A stretch of 64,000 nt of DNA from Varroa destructor (lineage: Eukaryota > Arthropoda > Arachnida > Mesostigmata > Varroidae), in contig NW_019211456.1 in NCBI RefSeq assembly GCF_002443255.2, forward strand, positions 434,001-498,000. The letters run 5' to 3'. The stretch's first letter is position 1. Every line of letters begins with the position of its first letter. Below are positions 50,547-63,959 of this stretch, piece after piece. Made by a program: the position numbers and the translations under genes. The notes below the pieces were generated by a model. It was not told where the DNA came from, made no database searches, and saw only the letters and a program-made list of their open reading frames with translations.

Positions 50547-53150
50547 ATATAAAGTCCTTATATAGAATTCTAAACAACAAAAAAAAAAAGACTTTTTCGA
50601 TAGAAATGTATGCTCATCCAATACCAATTGATGATCCTCTAAACAGTATAAACAAACGTGATTGTTCATTGCCTTTCAGTATCTTACCCAGAACTGGGCA
50701 ACGCGCAGTTCGTAATTATCAATTAAGAGGTATTACGGTTGACGAGAAATAGTGTATCGATGATAATTCCAGGAAGCGTACAGGATATATATATATAAGT
50801 TAAACAAAATTAAGCTAGATCTCTATAGGAAGAAATAATTTCGAAAAACAGACGAGAAGAAATAGGCAAGTTCATTGCGAAATGAAAGAAGGTTGTGGAA
50901 AGTCGCAGCGAATATAAACAACTTAGCATTTTCAAAATATTGGTAAGTAACTGAGTTAAAATTAAGTTTTAAATCTGTACAACGGAGCATTGGCGGCACA
51001 AAGCCTACTATCTGGATGCCTTCAGAAGCTGTTCGAAAGAAATAATCAGCCTTACTGGATTTTAGTGTAGGCAAGTGGGCTTCTCCTGTGTGTCAGTAAA
51101 CCTTTGGTAGAGTTACGTGCATTATTCCATCAGCATGAGTTCGATCGAAATTGTGTACCTGGCATGAACTGCCATACTTTTCGATGACTTGCATAGTTCT
51201 TACAGGTGGAAGGCGTATATCGTTGAAAACTCTTCCAATTCACCATTCAGGCAAACCTCGTAGGCTATCGTGCAATGTTCATCGGTCGCGCACCAGACTC
51301 AAACGGGCATCGTCTAACTACAGCTCCTTGGTCAGGCAAGATTTTATCTACTCTATGTAGATGCGATCCTATTTAAAAAAAACCTAAGAATACATTGCGG
51401 CTTTAGGCCTCTATAGCCTACTATATCGCTTAGCACTTGAGCAGCTACCTATTGCGAACGTTAGGCGTTCAACCTAACTTAACCGAAAGCTGTGAGGTTT
51501 ACCTTAGTTTCTTTTAGGCGAATGAGACAGACTTAGGATGCCTATCGTGTACTAATAAAACGCTTTGTAAAAGTGCACCACTAATTATACCTATAAGTTT
51601 AAAAGAACGTAGATATTGTATTCTTCTGAAAATGACTGAAGCGGGCTTCTTGAGAAGTTTTTACGTTTCCGTTAGTGGGAGTATTGTCTAGAGATGTTCT
51701 CCAAACCAAACGCAATTGCGACTGTTGCAGCTTTACAAAAGTATCTAGCGCATTAGCGAAATAGCGCATTTCATTCAAAATTTTTCTCAGCTTTAAGTAG
51801 CCTTAAGACAGACAGAGTAGTATGTTGTCTGATTAGTTAACTTTGTAATCACGCAACGCTGCACATAATTAAGTGAAATGATAATAAAATTGAGGTACAT
51901 ATTATATAATGACGTTCGCTTGCGGCAGTTGCTATCGATATGAATAGATCTGGATTTTTTTCAAAAATTAAGCTAGTAAAAATCGAAGAAAAAACACAAA
52001 CAGGTTAGTACGTCGTTTTGCAAGTGCGTACCGTTTTTACAGTAAAAAAAAATGTGACTGCTGTGAACTTACCAACAATAGCCAAGAGGGTGTACTTAAA
52101 ATGGGTGCACATAATTGCAGGACGGACTTAGTCGTCTTTACTAAACTGTCGATGTTGGCAAATAGTATCTAATAAAATACAACAAGCCTCTGATTAGGAA
52201 TAGAGACCGAAAAGGGCACGTGTCATAATTTCGATTTAGTCGATCCGTACGCATCGATGCTCCGGTCAATTGCCTTTACTGTACTACGTGTTATTTACTA
52301 GCGTCGTCATTTTTTCGTAGTAGTAACAGTAACAGGTATGATTTGGCAGATACGAGAGAGGAAGTGACTCTCGCCTGCTGTTATCTAAACATATGTCTTA
52401 ACTCTACGAGGCGTATGCAGCTAGTTCAAGTAACTCTTTCAAAACTTAACAAAGCGATAAAATATAAAGACATATTTAGCAGGCGAAGGTAAGATCATTC
52501 TCAATATATCTGGGCAATAAAATTTCGTCCAAGTGAAACGGCTTCACTCTGGGCATTTACATACGAATATTTGAAAACGACGAACTATTAGGCCATTGAA
52601 ATTAACTGTTGGTAGAAGGGCTTCGTTTTGGCACCTTTATTACCTATAGAAAAAAGAACCATGCTATTACCATCTTTCGGTAGTTCAGTCTTTTCAGATA
52701 TTAGGAAAATATCGCTGTACATAAACGCATGTTTTGTATGAGTACAGTTTCTCAGTGGTCTATTGTGTAAAGCTAAACTGTACCGCCAGATTGATTTCCA
52801 AGCACCTGTTGGATGCATTGGCGCATCGATCGATCTTCGAAGAACAATCATGTTCTTCTGTAAACTGAAATCTTACGGAGAACTGGATCTTTATATTAAT
52901 TATATTTTTCGTAGATTTTATATAATTCTACGGCTCATATATTACTGGTTGCATGATCGAGCGCGTAATATCTTACGAAGGTTTGTCTAAATAAATGCTT
53001 CAAATTGAAGTCGTTCCGTTGAAATTTCTGTATACAGCATTGTGAACGCCGCACGTACGACCTCATCGCTATTTACCACATTGAAAACGCATGTTTGCAT
53101 GTTCACCATGCATGGCTGGTGACGATTTCGTTATCCTCTCCACTAATCCC
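50547..53150. other. Intergenic, no gene recognised
   Basis: Several 60-90 codon frames occur on both strands, but none has recognisable motifs or splice support. A CCTAACTTAACC word near 51472 resembles the interstitial repeat at 54807. Confidence 0.4.
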
Positions 53151-53535
53151 CCCTGCTGGCTCCCTGCGTGGGTCCTATTCGTTCTCACTGCGGCAGCAGT
53201 AGCAGCGGATTGAGTCGAATATGCGTCTTCTGCCACAAACGCAACAGCAGCAGTGGCGGCTCCCTCCTAACCAGAAAAGGCAAAGCGAAGCCGGTAGGGT
53301 CTGTCGACTGGCTTCGTTGGCTTCACGCACACACACAACAGAATACGTACACGCATTTGCGGCACTGCGCGCAGTGTGGGAAGACCACGAACAGAAATTG
53401 ACTGTCTCTACAGAAGAGCTAAAACACGGCTGTCAGCTAATGTTAACAACACGCGAACTAGCTGGCGACTCTTTCTGCTTCATTTGTTTCGTTCGTATCG
53501 TTTTGTGCTTTCGACTGTGCACCCATCCGAATTAG
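53151..53535 (+). other. GC-richer island, possible promoter or 5' UTR exon
   Basis: This stretch is distinctly richer in G and C than its surroundings and has CAG/GCAGCAGTAGCAG-type runs. It is open in two plus-strand frames, but neither gives a recognised product. Such an island could be the first, largely untranslated exon or the promoter of the BAIAP3-like gene about 6 kb downstream, but no splice link is shown. Confidence 0.25.
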
Positions 53536-54459
53536 AAACCTACAGGAATATATAGTTTATGCACGGCGCCAGTGTAAGATCGAAGCCATCAGCTATTACA
53601 CGAAGCATTATGTGCGTTAGCGGAAAATAATTTCGCAAGAAACAGCAATAGTGATAAAACTTGCTCCAAAAAAAATCCAAGTAAGTATACATTTGGCTTC
53701 TATATGTCGGTCATATAATATCGGCAAGAAGACACTGGACAGAAGCAGAGCGCGATCACGTTTATTAGCAGGATAAAGTAACTCCGCTAGTATCCAAGTT
53801 ACGGCTGAGATCGTGGAATCGATGTGAAAAATAAATGGCGCAGTATATTCCATCTTTCGGGAGGGCGCACCTCCCTAGTTCGTCACCATTGCTACAGACG
53901 GAAAGCTTCCGATGAGATCTTGTCTCCTAATTGTCTTGCAGTTACGTCTATGCTTTCCTTTCAGTCGTTGCATATTCTTTTTCCAGATCCTTCAGCGGCT
54001 ATGTGGCATAGTAGTATTCCGGTGAGTTGTGTATATCAAAACACACCGGAAAGGTGGATATTATTGTATCGGATATGGAGTATTAAGCTGAATTTAATTT
54101 ATGTCTCGCCTTAAGAAAATCAATGTTATCCGAAAAACGTGCATCCTAATCGTTATATCATCAGGTCGGTTCGGGAAAATTAAATCGGTAAACTAGAAGG
54201 GCGGGAATAATCTGGAAGGGCAATTAAACCGACAACTAACGTTGATGGGAAAAGTGGCATTTCGGCTACGAGGCCGCTTGAATGTGTGCGACTCTCAATG
54301 CGTTTACAAGCAACATACTAATGAATATCATAATAATTGATATTAATTCATTAAGGAACTAAGTATGGGAACGTTTCCAGTACTGACTGTTGTGCTTGCT
54401 GTTACTAAAAATTACGTACGATTAATTCCAAGCTTAGCTAAACTATTATCATGACAATC
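53536..54459. other. Intergenic; one short exon-like block at 53975-54021
   Basis: A short plus-strand block from about 53965 to 54020 lies between a very good acceptor (CTTTCCTTTCAG) and a canonical donor (GTGAGT). It is open in frame and ends in phase 0, which would suit the phase-0 start of the exon at 59605, so it is a candidate upstream exon of the BAIAP3-like gene. It is too short to confirm by content. Confidence 0.25.
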
Positions 54460-54485
54460 ATACCTGACATTATTGTGTCAGGTAT
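54460..54485. repeat. Short perfect inverted repeat
   Basis: ATACCTGACA and its exact reverse complement are separated by TTATTG. Two further CAGGT words follow within 25 bases (CATCAGGT, TGTCAGGT). It is too short to assign a function and has no following T-run. Confidence 0.8.
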
Positions 54486-54806
54486 CATCAGGTTGTGTCA
54501 GGTTCATAGCATCAGTTCTCTCAGTGTAACGGTTTTGCATAACCTTCGGGGACCCGTATACTGCCTAATGATCTCAGGGACGGATAAGACGGTTTAGATG
54601 GTTTGAGACCAACACGGCTTCATGCAAAAGAAGGATAACGTAGAGCGAATTGGCTGGTCTTAAACGATCTCTAAAGCAGAAAAGACATAGATGCTATGAA
54701 GCCAAGTGAGTTCCGCCGCCCTTTGAGGTTTTCGAGTAATTTCTAGGCCTGACGGCTTTCCCCAGAACCCCCCTCAGTTAGTGGGTAATTATTTTTTGTC
54801 CCACTA

Positions 54807-54829
54807 CCTAACCCAACCTAACCTAACCC
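54807..54829. repeat. TTAGG-like interstitial telomeric repeat
   Basis: CCTAACCC, then AACCTAACCTAACCC: about four degenerate copies of CCTAA, the complement of the arthropod telomere unit TTAGG. The short array lies far from any chromosome end visible here and may mark an old repair event or a repeat-element tail. Confidence 0.7.
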
Positions 54830-57800
54830 GCAACAGCACCAGGGGAGTATGTGCATTTCGCTTCATACAAGGTTGTGGATCATTCGCGTAAATGTGCCGG
54901 GGTACGCCAGGCAATCCTCTAAACCTCCTTAAAACAAATCGAAACCGGGTAAGGCAAGGTGCGTCTCGTGTGGGATTTGCCTTCCGTTTAAAGTGTTTCC
55001 TCGATACAAGATTATCCGGTCGAACTGACACCGAAACATCTTCAACTTCACTTAGATATCTTTTTGTAATTGACACGGTATTTTTTGCTCGGCAAGGCGA
55101 GTTTAGCCAGAAACCCCTATATCAGCCATTCAGTGTCCACGACATCATCCTTTCATCATGTTCAGCGCCTTACAAATTCCAGTAAATCCTTAATAAAATT
55201 AAGGATAGCTTCCCTTACAAAGCACTGGCAATGAGAAAGACCAGACGCTGATCGAAAATCCGCAAAAACCATTCATAGAGAGGAGAATAAATTGCAGAAT
55301 ATTGCTAAACAATAGCGGCACCAATAGGGTATCACAGTTTACGTTAGTAGGAGGGGTAGATATTACGCATATGTAAATTAGGTACAAAAAAAATGCGTCT
55401 ATAAACGGATGACGCCAGTTACGCAATGGTCTTCGCTGTCGAATCTTGCTTTTAATAATAACGACCTCTAATTCAAAATATAATAATAATAATAATGTAA
55501 TAACAGTGAACCAGTAAAACAGAGCAATCGATAATGGGCCTCATATTTAAAAGCCTCGAAGGGTGCAAACGACTGAGGAATTCCTGTCTGTTCCAGGAGA
55601 ACACCGTGGGCAGAATTCAAAACAAAACGGCAACACAGTTCGTATGTTTGTAAATAACAGTTGCTATAGTTTCCCCATCCAGAGAAAAGTGGAAAACAAT
55701 AATAATAGTAATCAAGAAGCTGGTCATCATAAATATGAGCGAACGTCGATTTTAGTCAAAAGCTATTTGACTATACGATAGTCTGTTTTGTCATGAATTT
55801 TTGAACGAGCGTCCATGTCAGTGGTAAAAAAAAATGCTGACAGGATCGATTAGGAGGCTCGAGGCTGAAGTGCCCATATCATATTCCTGTTTTCGTCATT
55901 ATTTTCATTGCCCTATTAGGTCGTTTACTTAGTCGTGTATTTATGTGATCGCGTGACTCTATTCTGCCACAAGGTTGATATATATAACTTGTTCCAATGC
56001 TATCTGACCCGCGAGCCGTCAAGACACCTCCAAGAACAGCATAAGGCAAACGGTAAAATAATACTGCGATGAGTGTCGAAACGAATAGTCAGCATTAGAT
56101 GTACGCAGGTCGCCAAACGTTGATTCTGTGCAATGCCTATACCCTGTAAGAGCTCGAACTCAATAACATCATGATTAATGTATACATAGTATGGCATACC
56201 CAATACCTATTCACTTGAAGATTCGAAATGACGCTTAACTATGTTGGCCGGTCAGATGCTGCTGCAGAGGTGAGGTAGCCGAGCAATTCAAACATGATTT
56301 CAACGAAAAAAACAAACACTTAGAATGCGTACAGAGTGGCCCGAATAACGTTAAATCCGAACATCGAGAAGAGTGAAACAGTGTCATTTCGGCTTCAATA
56401 ACTGCTATTCTTGTTGCTTGTAATGTTTTGTGTTGTTGTTGTTCTTGTGTATGTGAGTATAACAGTGGCTAGGAGCTGGTGGGACAGAAAGCTGCTCTTG
56501 CTTTGGCTGACATTGCCTGGCTGCGCGATGACTCAGAAATTGGCTACCTATGCACTTATCGAGCTGGTGAAAACAAGCGACCGATACGAGCGGAACGGCC
56601 AACTAAAGCGACTTATGTTATTCGACATTGGTTTCCTCGTGTAGAGAGAGTGAAAGAGTATCGGACGCTTAGCAACGAGATTGAATCAGCCGCTTTTTAC
56701 TCGTTTGTGCAGTTCGGTTAGAACTAAGACGTAAACACTTTATGAAGTAGACTGCCTGGAGGGGATATCGCTCTAAGACAAAGATCACAAGCTTACATAG
56801 AGACACATAGTCATGGTGCGGCCGAGCCTTCCGAGACCCTTAAGCTATCATGAAGAGTCTCCAGCACGTTACCATTTCAAACCGTTATTTGGTGAACAGT
56901 CAATTAATTCCCATGGAGTGTGATGTGCAGCAGAATTTCGAAAGCCTGTAGCGAAGTGACTCATGCCAGCTTTTGTGGTTTCTATGAGAGACATGCTAAG
57001 GTCACTGTGTGATGCTTTCTTTGTGCGCTTCGCTACATATGAACTGGACGCTGTTTATGAAATCTGTTTTGTGTTAGTATGCGAAGCCATGCTTTGAAGT
57101 GAGGCCGCTTTGACAAAATCCATAGCCTTGAGTGGAATATCAACTGGCAAGTGAAGACCTCACTTTATACGCCATACTCATACATACAGCTCGGACGCTT
57201 ACGAACAGAGACACGTTAAGATAGGCTTTTGAAGTTAGCTTCAAGTCCATTCACCGCTTTCATTAACTAGTGAAGATTCCAACGATCAGTTGTCGTTCAC
57301 GGAATTTATGGGCGTAGCTTAATAAAAGTCGTTAATCTGGGTCATTACGAACATCAACTTAAGATCGACAAACTGAAAGTTAATTACACACCCGTATAAT
57401 AATTAGAAGCTGCTACCACTACTATTTCATGCTAAATGAATTTATGATGATGGGGAGGGTGGGGGGGGGGTATAAAAGAAATCTAACGCTGCTGGATGAA
57501 GGGACGCGTAAAAAATCTACTTTTCACTCGTTGTCCTTGGAAGTACGGAACTTTCGTTTCCTGATGAATTTTTATAGTGGGAGTTGTATAGGAATATTGA
57601 ATGATCAAAGGTGGACAAAGTGCTGTGAGACGAACACGAGCACGAACGTAATTAGTCCCACAGTAACAAGCCGGTAAGTCCGAGAAATGCAGAGATTACA
57701 CTGCCCCAACCAGTTACACGTTATACGACTAATTATCCTCCACTTTCGCTAGTGGCGCCTCGGAAATACGTCCATCTAGAGACATTCGGTTTGACTGGCT

Positions 57801-59604
57801 GGGAAGCCCAAATGGCTTGAAATGCACATTCGATAACAACTGTATTATAAAAGAATGATTTCTAATAGATAACAGAATTTGTAATTAGGTTTTATAAAGT
57901 TAAGGCACAGATATTTAGTGAAATGGTAGTTCGGTGGACTAAAGGGAGCAGGAAAAGTGGTCAAACAACAACAGGCCTTAACCTAAATGGTGGCAGATTC
58001 TAATTATTCGAAACACAATTATCATATAAGTGTGAATTGTAAGTGAAAATCTTTTGAGATGAGTAGAACCATATTTTTGTAAGGGCAACTCAAGTAACAA
58101 TCGTGTGCTTCATCTACGTCCAAGTCCAAGTCGATCTTCAGAAGGAAGGAGGTCCAGTGGTACTTGAAAGTTGGGATTTTCGCAATTGACTGCTGTGGTG
58201 GACGACATGCGTTGCGATATTATAGTCGTCGTCTGTATAGTGATTGACAGTCGTAGAAGAAACCCTTGCAGTAGGAGGCGTCTAGTACGGAACAACAGCT
58301 AGCTGCAAAAAAGAACGGTAGCAAGCTTGACACAGTCGTCGAAATGCTACCTCAGAAAGGCTCCAACAAGTATAAAAAAAGAGCCCTTTTTGCAGAAAAA
58401 TTGACATGATACCGTCACAATCGTCACGAGGCGTAATACTGTGTGTCATCGGCCAAAAAAATCCTTAGACACTTCTTTTTCGAAGAGAAAGGCTTTGCAG
58501 GCCGGCAAACCTTGGCACAAATATGCCTTCATCTCGAGATCCGACAGACTAGTTCCGAATATTTCTGAAATATTTCACTATTTTGGGCGTTCAGTGTTTT
58601 CATTTTAATTTGTGCTAGTGATGTTTGTCCATAGATTAGTACTGGTTGTGATAAGTAAATATATGCTTCCTCTATTTTAGACGGGTCCCAATTAATTGAG
58701 ATTTTTGTATTTGTCTAAGCATGATTTTTCCACCTTGTCAAGATTCTACTTTACCAAATACACGGCTACAGTGAATTCTACAGGGATTATCCAGCAGAAA
58801 CCGACGTACTATCACCTATTAGTCACTCCTTCAGGCTAGTTACCCGTTAAAGCAGTTGATCGTGACTATGATTACAGTTATAGTGAATGTTACTAAAGAC
58901 ATCTTTATCATGATGACTTCTACCTTTAGAATCATACAGATAGCGAGAGCTCCAGATATAGACCGACATGTTGAGCCCTCTACGCCATGCAACTATATAT
59001 AGCAAATATAGAAGTCTCGCAGATGTATTAGTAGTGATTTACTTTATAATGAATACATATGATTATGCTAGGTATGTGTGCACGTGAGATATCCGTCCAG
59101 GTACTACCCGGTAGCGCGTTTGCCCATCGGCTAAGATCTGTGCGTTTCAGCAGCACTCCGCGCACATCTTAACTAGAGTGGCCCCGAAGTCACGTTCAAC
59201 CTCATGGTCGTTTAGGGCCAACGTAATATAGACCTATAATACTTCTACTTGACTGGCGTTTTCTTTTTTGTTGCGCTGTTGACAATGATGTTGTGCTGTT
59301 TGTCATAGGAGGTAAGCTTGAATTAAGCTTCTCGGTGATGCTGACTCTTAAAACTAGAAAATATGTTAATAAAGCTTCCAATGAACGAAGGTAAATTCAT
59401 CTGAATGCTCTAATAAGAATAATATTTATTATTTTAAAAGCATATTATCTCCTTGCTTACCTCAAAAAACGATCATTCGAGTTATTATGTATATTTGGAG
59501 GCGTGTGCGATGTATCTGCATCAGCATCTATACAGACTAGCAAGATTGAACTGAAGATGATGCTTGTGTTTGTTGTACGTACGATACTTTGGAATACATT
59601 TTAG
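54830..59604. other. Upstream region of the BAIAP3-like gene, exons not resolved
   Basis: The first exon found for the BAIAP3-like gene starts in phase 0 after an intron, so its N-terminal coding exons and promoter must lie upstream, most likely here. I could not identify them. Contents seen: an (ATA)n run at 55477-55496, a poly-G tract near 57463-57472, and several open frames without recognised motifs, such as 56479-56721 (+). Confidence 0.4.
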
Positions 59605-62600
59605 GACAGACCAAACCTTAACGGTCTCGCGATATCAACCCTTTACTTGGACGAACTAACTGAGGAACGTACCATGGACAACGTTTACGAAGAAGCTCTT
59701 TATTCCATCATGCATCGCATCGGAAGAACTGAGCACAGGTTATCTGAGTACAATAGCATCTGCTTAATTAGGACTTTATTTGAAAAAAAAACATAACATT
59801 TATTTTAGGCTTCAGGAAGGCTATATAGTGCTAGGATTTTACGGTAGAAAAAAAACTTTCTGACTTTTCAGTCAGAACAGTGACAAGCAGTCAGTAGTGT
59901 TGTATACCCATAACAAGAATTTCTGTTTGGATTGATACGCTGCCTAATTTGGTACCTTTATCACAGTTACGTTAGAAAAATCTGCTTTTTTGCAAAGTAA
60001 ACCTAAACATTTTAGGAAAATGGTTACAGTAAATTCTGTTTGGTACCATATTGAAATACTATTGGGGCAGTTATGTATACTTGTTTTAGGGAACTTAGGG
60101 CGCGTTAGAGTCTAACAAGTTATCACGACAACAAAGCGGTCAGCTCCTTAGTGGGTGTTTGATTATAAACTGACCGTAAAGGGGCACCGAAGATACATCG
60201 ACATACACTTACCATTTTAGCTTAAAAAAAAGGTTGCCCCAAACGAGCACCACCAGTCTATAAGAACATGCCAGTTCGTCTCGGTATTTCAGGAAGGAGG
60301 ATTTGTACTTCTTCCTCAAGGACGCTTTTGCCGTAGACGATGAAAAACACTTTGAACTATTAACTAGTGTCGGACAAGAGAAAAAACCGCAAAGCTGTAT
60401 TGACGTACTCATCGAGCGAGCTGAAAACCTGATTGCCAAGGATCTAAATGGTTAGTTTTGGTTTTTGGTATCTGTTTACCTTGTTTATCCAGTGGTGCTT
60501 TTGATGAAGACCGGTACAATGCATATAAACAGTATGGAAAAAATAAACATGATCATATTATATAAGTATGTATTGTGAAATTAGATGCGTGAATACACGC
60601 TAAATAAAATAGACCTATGATTAGCTCTGCAAATTTATCGCTATCTGGTGGGCCTTTTATTTTTTATGCCGTTATACTGTCACCTCTGCGTTTCTGTAGT
60701 ACCCTATGAAACGCGAACTGATCGTAGCTGTTATCTGTGGTTGTACTATGATGATAGTACTACACTGTTTAGTGCACCGACAAAGGTAATCCAAGGCATT
60801 CACTCGTCAATCGTTTAATAGCACCAGGTATAGGTAGCAGAAACGTCCCCTGCATAAATTCTATCTATTTTTATTAACATAATCGATTGATTAAATATGT
60901 CCTAGTGATTCTCCAGTGATCCGATTTGTCTATATATATGTTGTTGTTTAGCCTTCTAACAGTTACTGTATAGATACTAATTTTTTAACCGCAATGTTCA
61001 TGAATAGAAAACAGAATACCGTCTGGAGGGTAGGTGTTGTCTAAACACGGCAGACGACCAGAGTACTTTAGGATCGAACATCTATTCTTCAATTAAGAAT
61101 GAATAACACTCAATGGAAATATTCCCCGTGAATGGCCACTGGAAACAATACACAAACAAATTTAACTAATGCTAATTTATCTAAACAGGACTTAGTGATC
61201 CGTACTGCATGTTGGGAGTGCAGCTTGGAGGGGGCGAATATACCGGCTCGTGCGATTCAAATAACATTCTAGCGAAGCAGGTAGTAACTACGACGGTGCA
61301 AAAAGCTACCCTTAACCCCGTTTGGCAGGAGAAATTTACAATGTAAGTCATATATATAAAATCAATTCGTAGATTTATATCGATGACGTACAGCTTCAAC
61401 CATATTATTTTGTCTATTAAGACGCATTGCGAGTTAGTTTGCTTCACCAAAATCCCTTTTACTTGCTAACTATCGTGTAGCACAACTTCGAAGACCCAGT
61501 CAAATGTAAGTCACTTTTTAAATAAACCGCCACTTTATGCTTTCTTAAGATAACTCCTTTCCGGTTCTCCATATATTTCATTTTTTTTTTCTCATTCAAA
61601 TTATACGCTATCACGATTGTTACGCTAGTATGATTCATGGCGGGTAAAGTTAATCAGACCAATTGGTGATCTTTTATTCAGCAAACCTTGACTGCAGAAT
61701 TTACCTTTGTCTGATAAAAACTTAGGAATACTAGGCGTGTCCATAATGCCGCTCGTAAGCAATACCCAATGATGATTTGTTGACTTTGAGCTGTGGCATG
61801 CTCTCATCGTACACACAGTAAACAATAACATTTTCGCCTTAGATAATACCCACTTCCTTTTATCTGTGCAGTCTTTCAACTCTTTTTGACCTTTCAACGT
61901 TTTGGACCTAACCGCTCGACTATATGCGGTCTTAGCTAATGAAATTTGCTCCAATATGGGGCCAATACGGTGCTTCGTAGTGGAGATGCTTATGCCTACT
62001 AACTACCTAATTAAAACCGTATGGGTATTGTATTAATAAACATTTGAAAGGGGGAAGTTGAATGGGCCTTTGGTTTGTTACAAATGATTTGTTGATATCT
62101 GAAAATCTGCTTAGATAATTCTCAAAGAAAACAAAGGAGTGTTATAAAAGCGAAAACACGAACGTACATTTTAAGTAGAGGTGTTTCGTGCTTGAAGAAA
62201 AGTGGGCTAACACCTGAAGCATTTTTTTTTTAACCGTGAACCTATTAATTTCTACCCTGTAAGCTTATTCCTTTTTAACAGTAAATCAATACTGAAAGCC
62301 TGCTTAGTTCTTGAAAGACATGTGTCTATTTGTCGTGAGCGTTGAAGCTTCTGAGAGCCAAGCAACCAATTTCAAATGCATTATGAGTAGAGAATATAAT
62401 AGCATTCTGGCTGATCAACTTGAGCCATAAAGTTAAAATAGTATTTCTCGTCATTTTGAAATGAGCCTATAGAAATGACTATAAAATTTACTATCATGTA
62501 TCTCTGAGCTTTTCGCTCTGACATAAGCCTGAAATGCTCATTTGTTAGTTCTTGTTATTGCTCTACGGAAAACAACAGCGCACAAATGGAGAGCAGGACT

Positions 62601-63601
62601 ATGGCGATTGAACATTATAAAAAAAAAAAAAAAAAAAAAGTTAAACCCATGTTTAACAGTTTTTTAAGATTGAATAATAATGCTGTACGCTTTTGTTGAT
62701 TTTAAAGTCTATAGTGAAACCTTTAAGGTGGACCACATACCTCCTCTTGAATAGAATATAAGATAAAATGGCAAACTTATTAACTTAAGACTAATTACAT
62801 CAATAATATGTGTTTGCTTTAACAGTTGTTAACTAAACAAGTTAACAATATAGGTTAATAACAATATAGGAACCAGTGTTTAAACTTGGTATCTTTAAAT
62901 ACCGGACTATCTCCAAGTCATTCAGCTAAAACAAAAGTAATACCATATTTGGTCTTACTCATATCCAAAAAAGATTATATAGTATAGTATTTCTTCGCTT
63001 CATCGGTTGAATTATAAGTTCCGTACAACTTCTTGTACTATGATAGCTTATTTTTTTTCAGTTTCAATTTTTTCGTTAACAGTAGGTCACGCTTCCTGGA
63101 AATAAAATATAGTAAGGGTGGGCCTGAGTAATTGAACCTATATGCGTTTACAGTATAAATTAACAACAGTTATATGTCTTGCAGGGATGTGGATGACGTG
63201 CTTTCGGATTTGTTTCACCTTGATATTTGGTAAATATGAAATCATCAAATCGTTCTATAAAATAGGTCTTTTTGTTATAAGTCCAACTAGATTATTTCAT
63301 AAATGTGGTTATTTTTATGCTATGTTATACTGCTAATTACAATACAGCTGTTTTGTTTAATTCTGTTCAGAAAAAAAGAAAAAAAAAACAGTTTTATCAT
63401 TCACATGGATAATAGTTGAAATTTTTCGAATTATAAAGGGACGAAGACGCAGAAAAAGGCAATATTGTGACATCTGCATCGAAGGTTATAGAGGTCTCGT
63501 CAATAAAAGGCCTAGGCCGTTTCTTCAAACAAATAGCCCAGTCTACGAAAGGAAGCGATGCTCAAGACGACTTCCTTGGCTGCGTTACAATACCGCTAAG
63601 G
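59605..63601 (+). CDS. BAIAP3: BAIAP3/Munc13-4 family protein, N-terminal part (partial, 5 exons)
   Basis: This family (BAIAP3, UNC13D; staccato in flies) primes secretory and endosomal vesicles for SNARE-driven fusion through C2 and MUN domains. Exons: 59605-59738, 60293-60450, 61189-61342, 63185-63229 and 63439-63601, phases 2, 1, 2, 2 matching, 218 residues seen. An N-terminal block VYEEALYSIMHRIG matches the (L)LYEEALYTVL segment of the family, then YFFLKDAFAVD matches YLQQVF. A C2 domain follows: IDVLIERAENLIAKDLNGLSDPYCMLG, with Ca2+-binding Asp in loop 1 (KD and SDPYC), TLNPVWQEKFTM, then FHLDIWDED with the loop-3 Asp residues, GLGRFFKQI and DDFLGCVTIPLR. These last blocks match BAIAP3 somewhat better than UNC13D. 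The gene is incomplete at both sides: upstream coding exons are not found, and the last donor (GTACGG at 63602) points to exons beyond the window. Confidence 0.9.
62619..62639. repeat. Poly(A) tract, about 20 bases
   Basis: A run of about 20 A in an intron of the BAIAP3-like gene. It could be the tail of a short retroposed sequence lying to its left, but no target-site duplication was recognised. Confidence 0.8.
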
Positions 63602-63764
63602 GTACGGTTATGACTTTCTACACATTAAGTAAAGAAACACATGGCTTGCTGAAACTGGGATTTTTTGCAATGCACTGTTTCTCAGTCTATATGTGAAATG
63701 AATTTTTTTTATGTCATTGTTAGCGGTTATATTTATTTAATGTAAACACTATTCATAGCCAATA

Positions 63765-63959
63765 CTACTTAAATTCAGGGCTTAAGCCCTTGTCAGGCTC
63801 GTCTGGAATACTTTGCAGTTTTGCCAATTCCGTCTTGATAGCATAAATGAGGCAATCGACGCTAACACGCCAAGATGACTCTTTAGATTCTCGCCTAAAA
63901 ACGCCCCCATACGTAATATGGTCTTCAGATCTGGCATATTCCTGCAAACGGCCGGCTTT
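63765..63959 (-). CDS. Possible minus-strand exon or gene fragment, unrecognised
   Basis: An open minus-strand frame reads LKAGRLQEYARSEDH and continues to a stop after KGLSPEFK, about 65 residues, with a polar, protein-like composition. It lies after the last visible exon of the plus-strand BAIAP3-like gene and does not match the expected continuation of its C2 domain. It could be the last exon of a nested or neighbouring minus-strand gene cut by the window edge, or a chance frame. No family is recognised. Confidence 0.25.
   Translation of the reverse strand, partial: KAGRLQEYARSEDHITYGGVFRRESKESSWRVSVDCLIYAIKTELAKLQSIPDEPDKGLSPEFK

Noticed and set aside
53221..53535. 104-codon plus-strand frame in the GC-rich island
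   Set aside because: A second overlapping frame is equally open and neither has a motif; GC-rich promoter sequence explains it as well.
58110..58295. Minus-strand frame with TTTI and PLDLLPSEDR segments
   Set aside because: Another minus-strand frame over the same bases is also open, and no splice-compatible partner was found.
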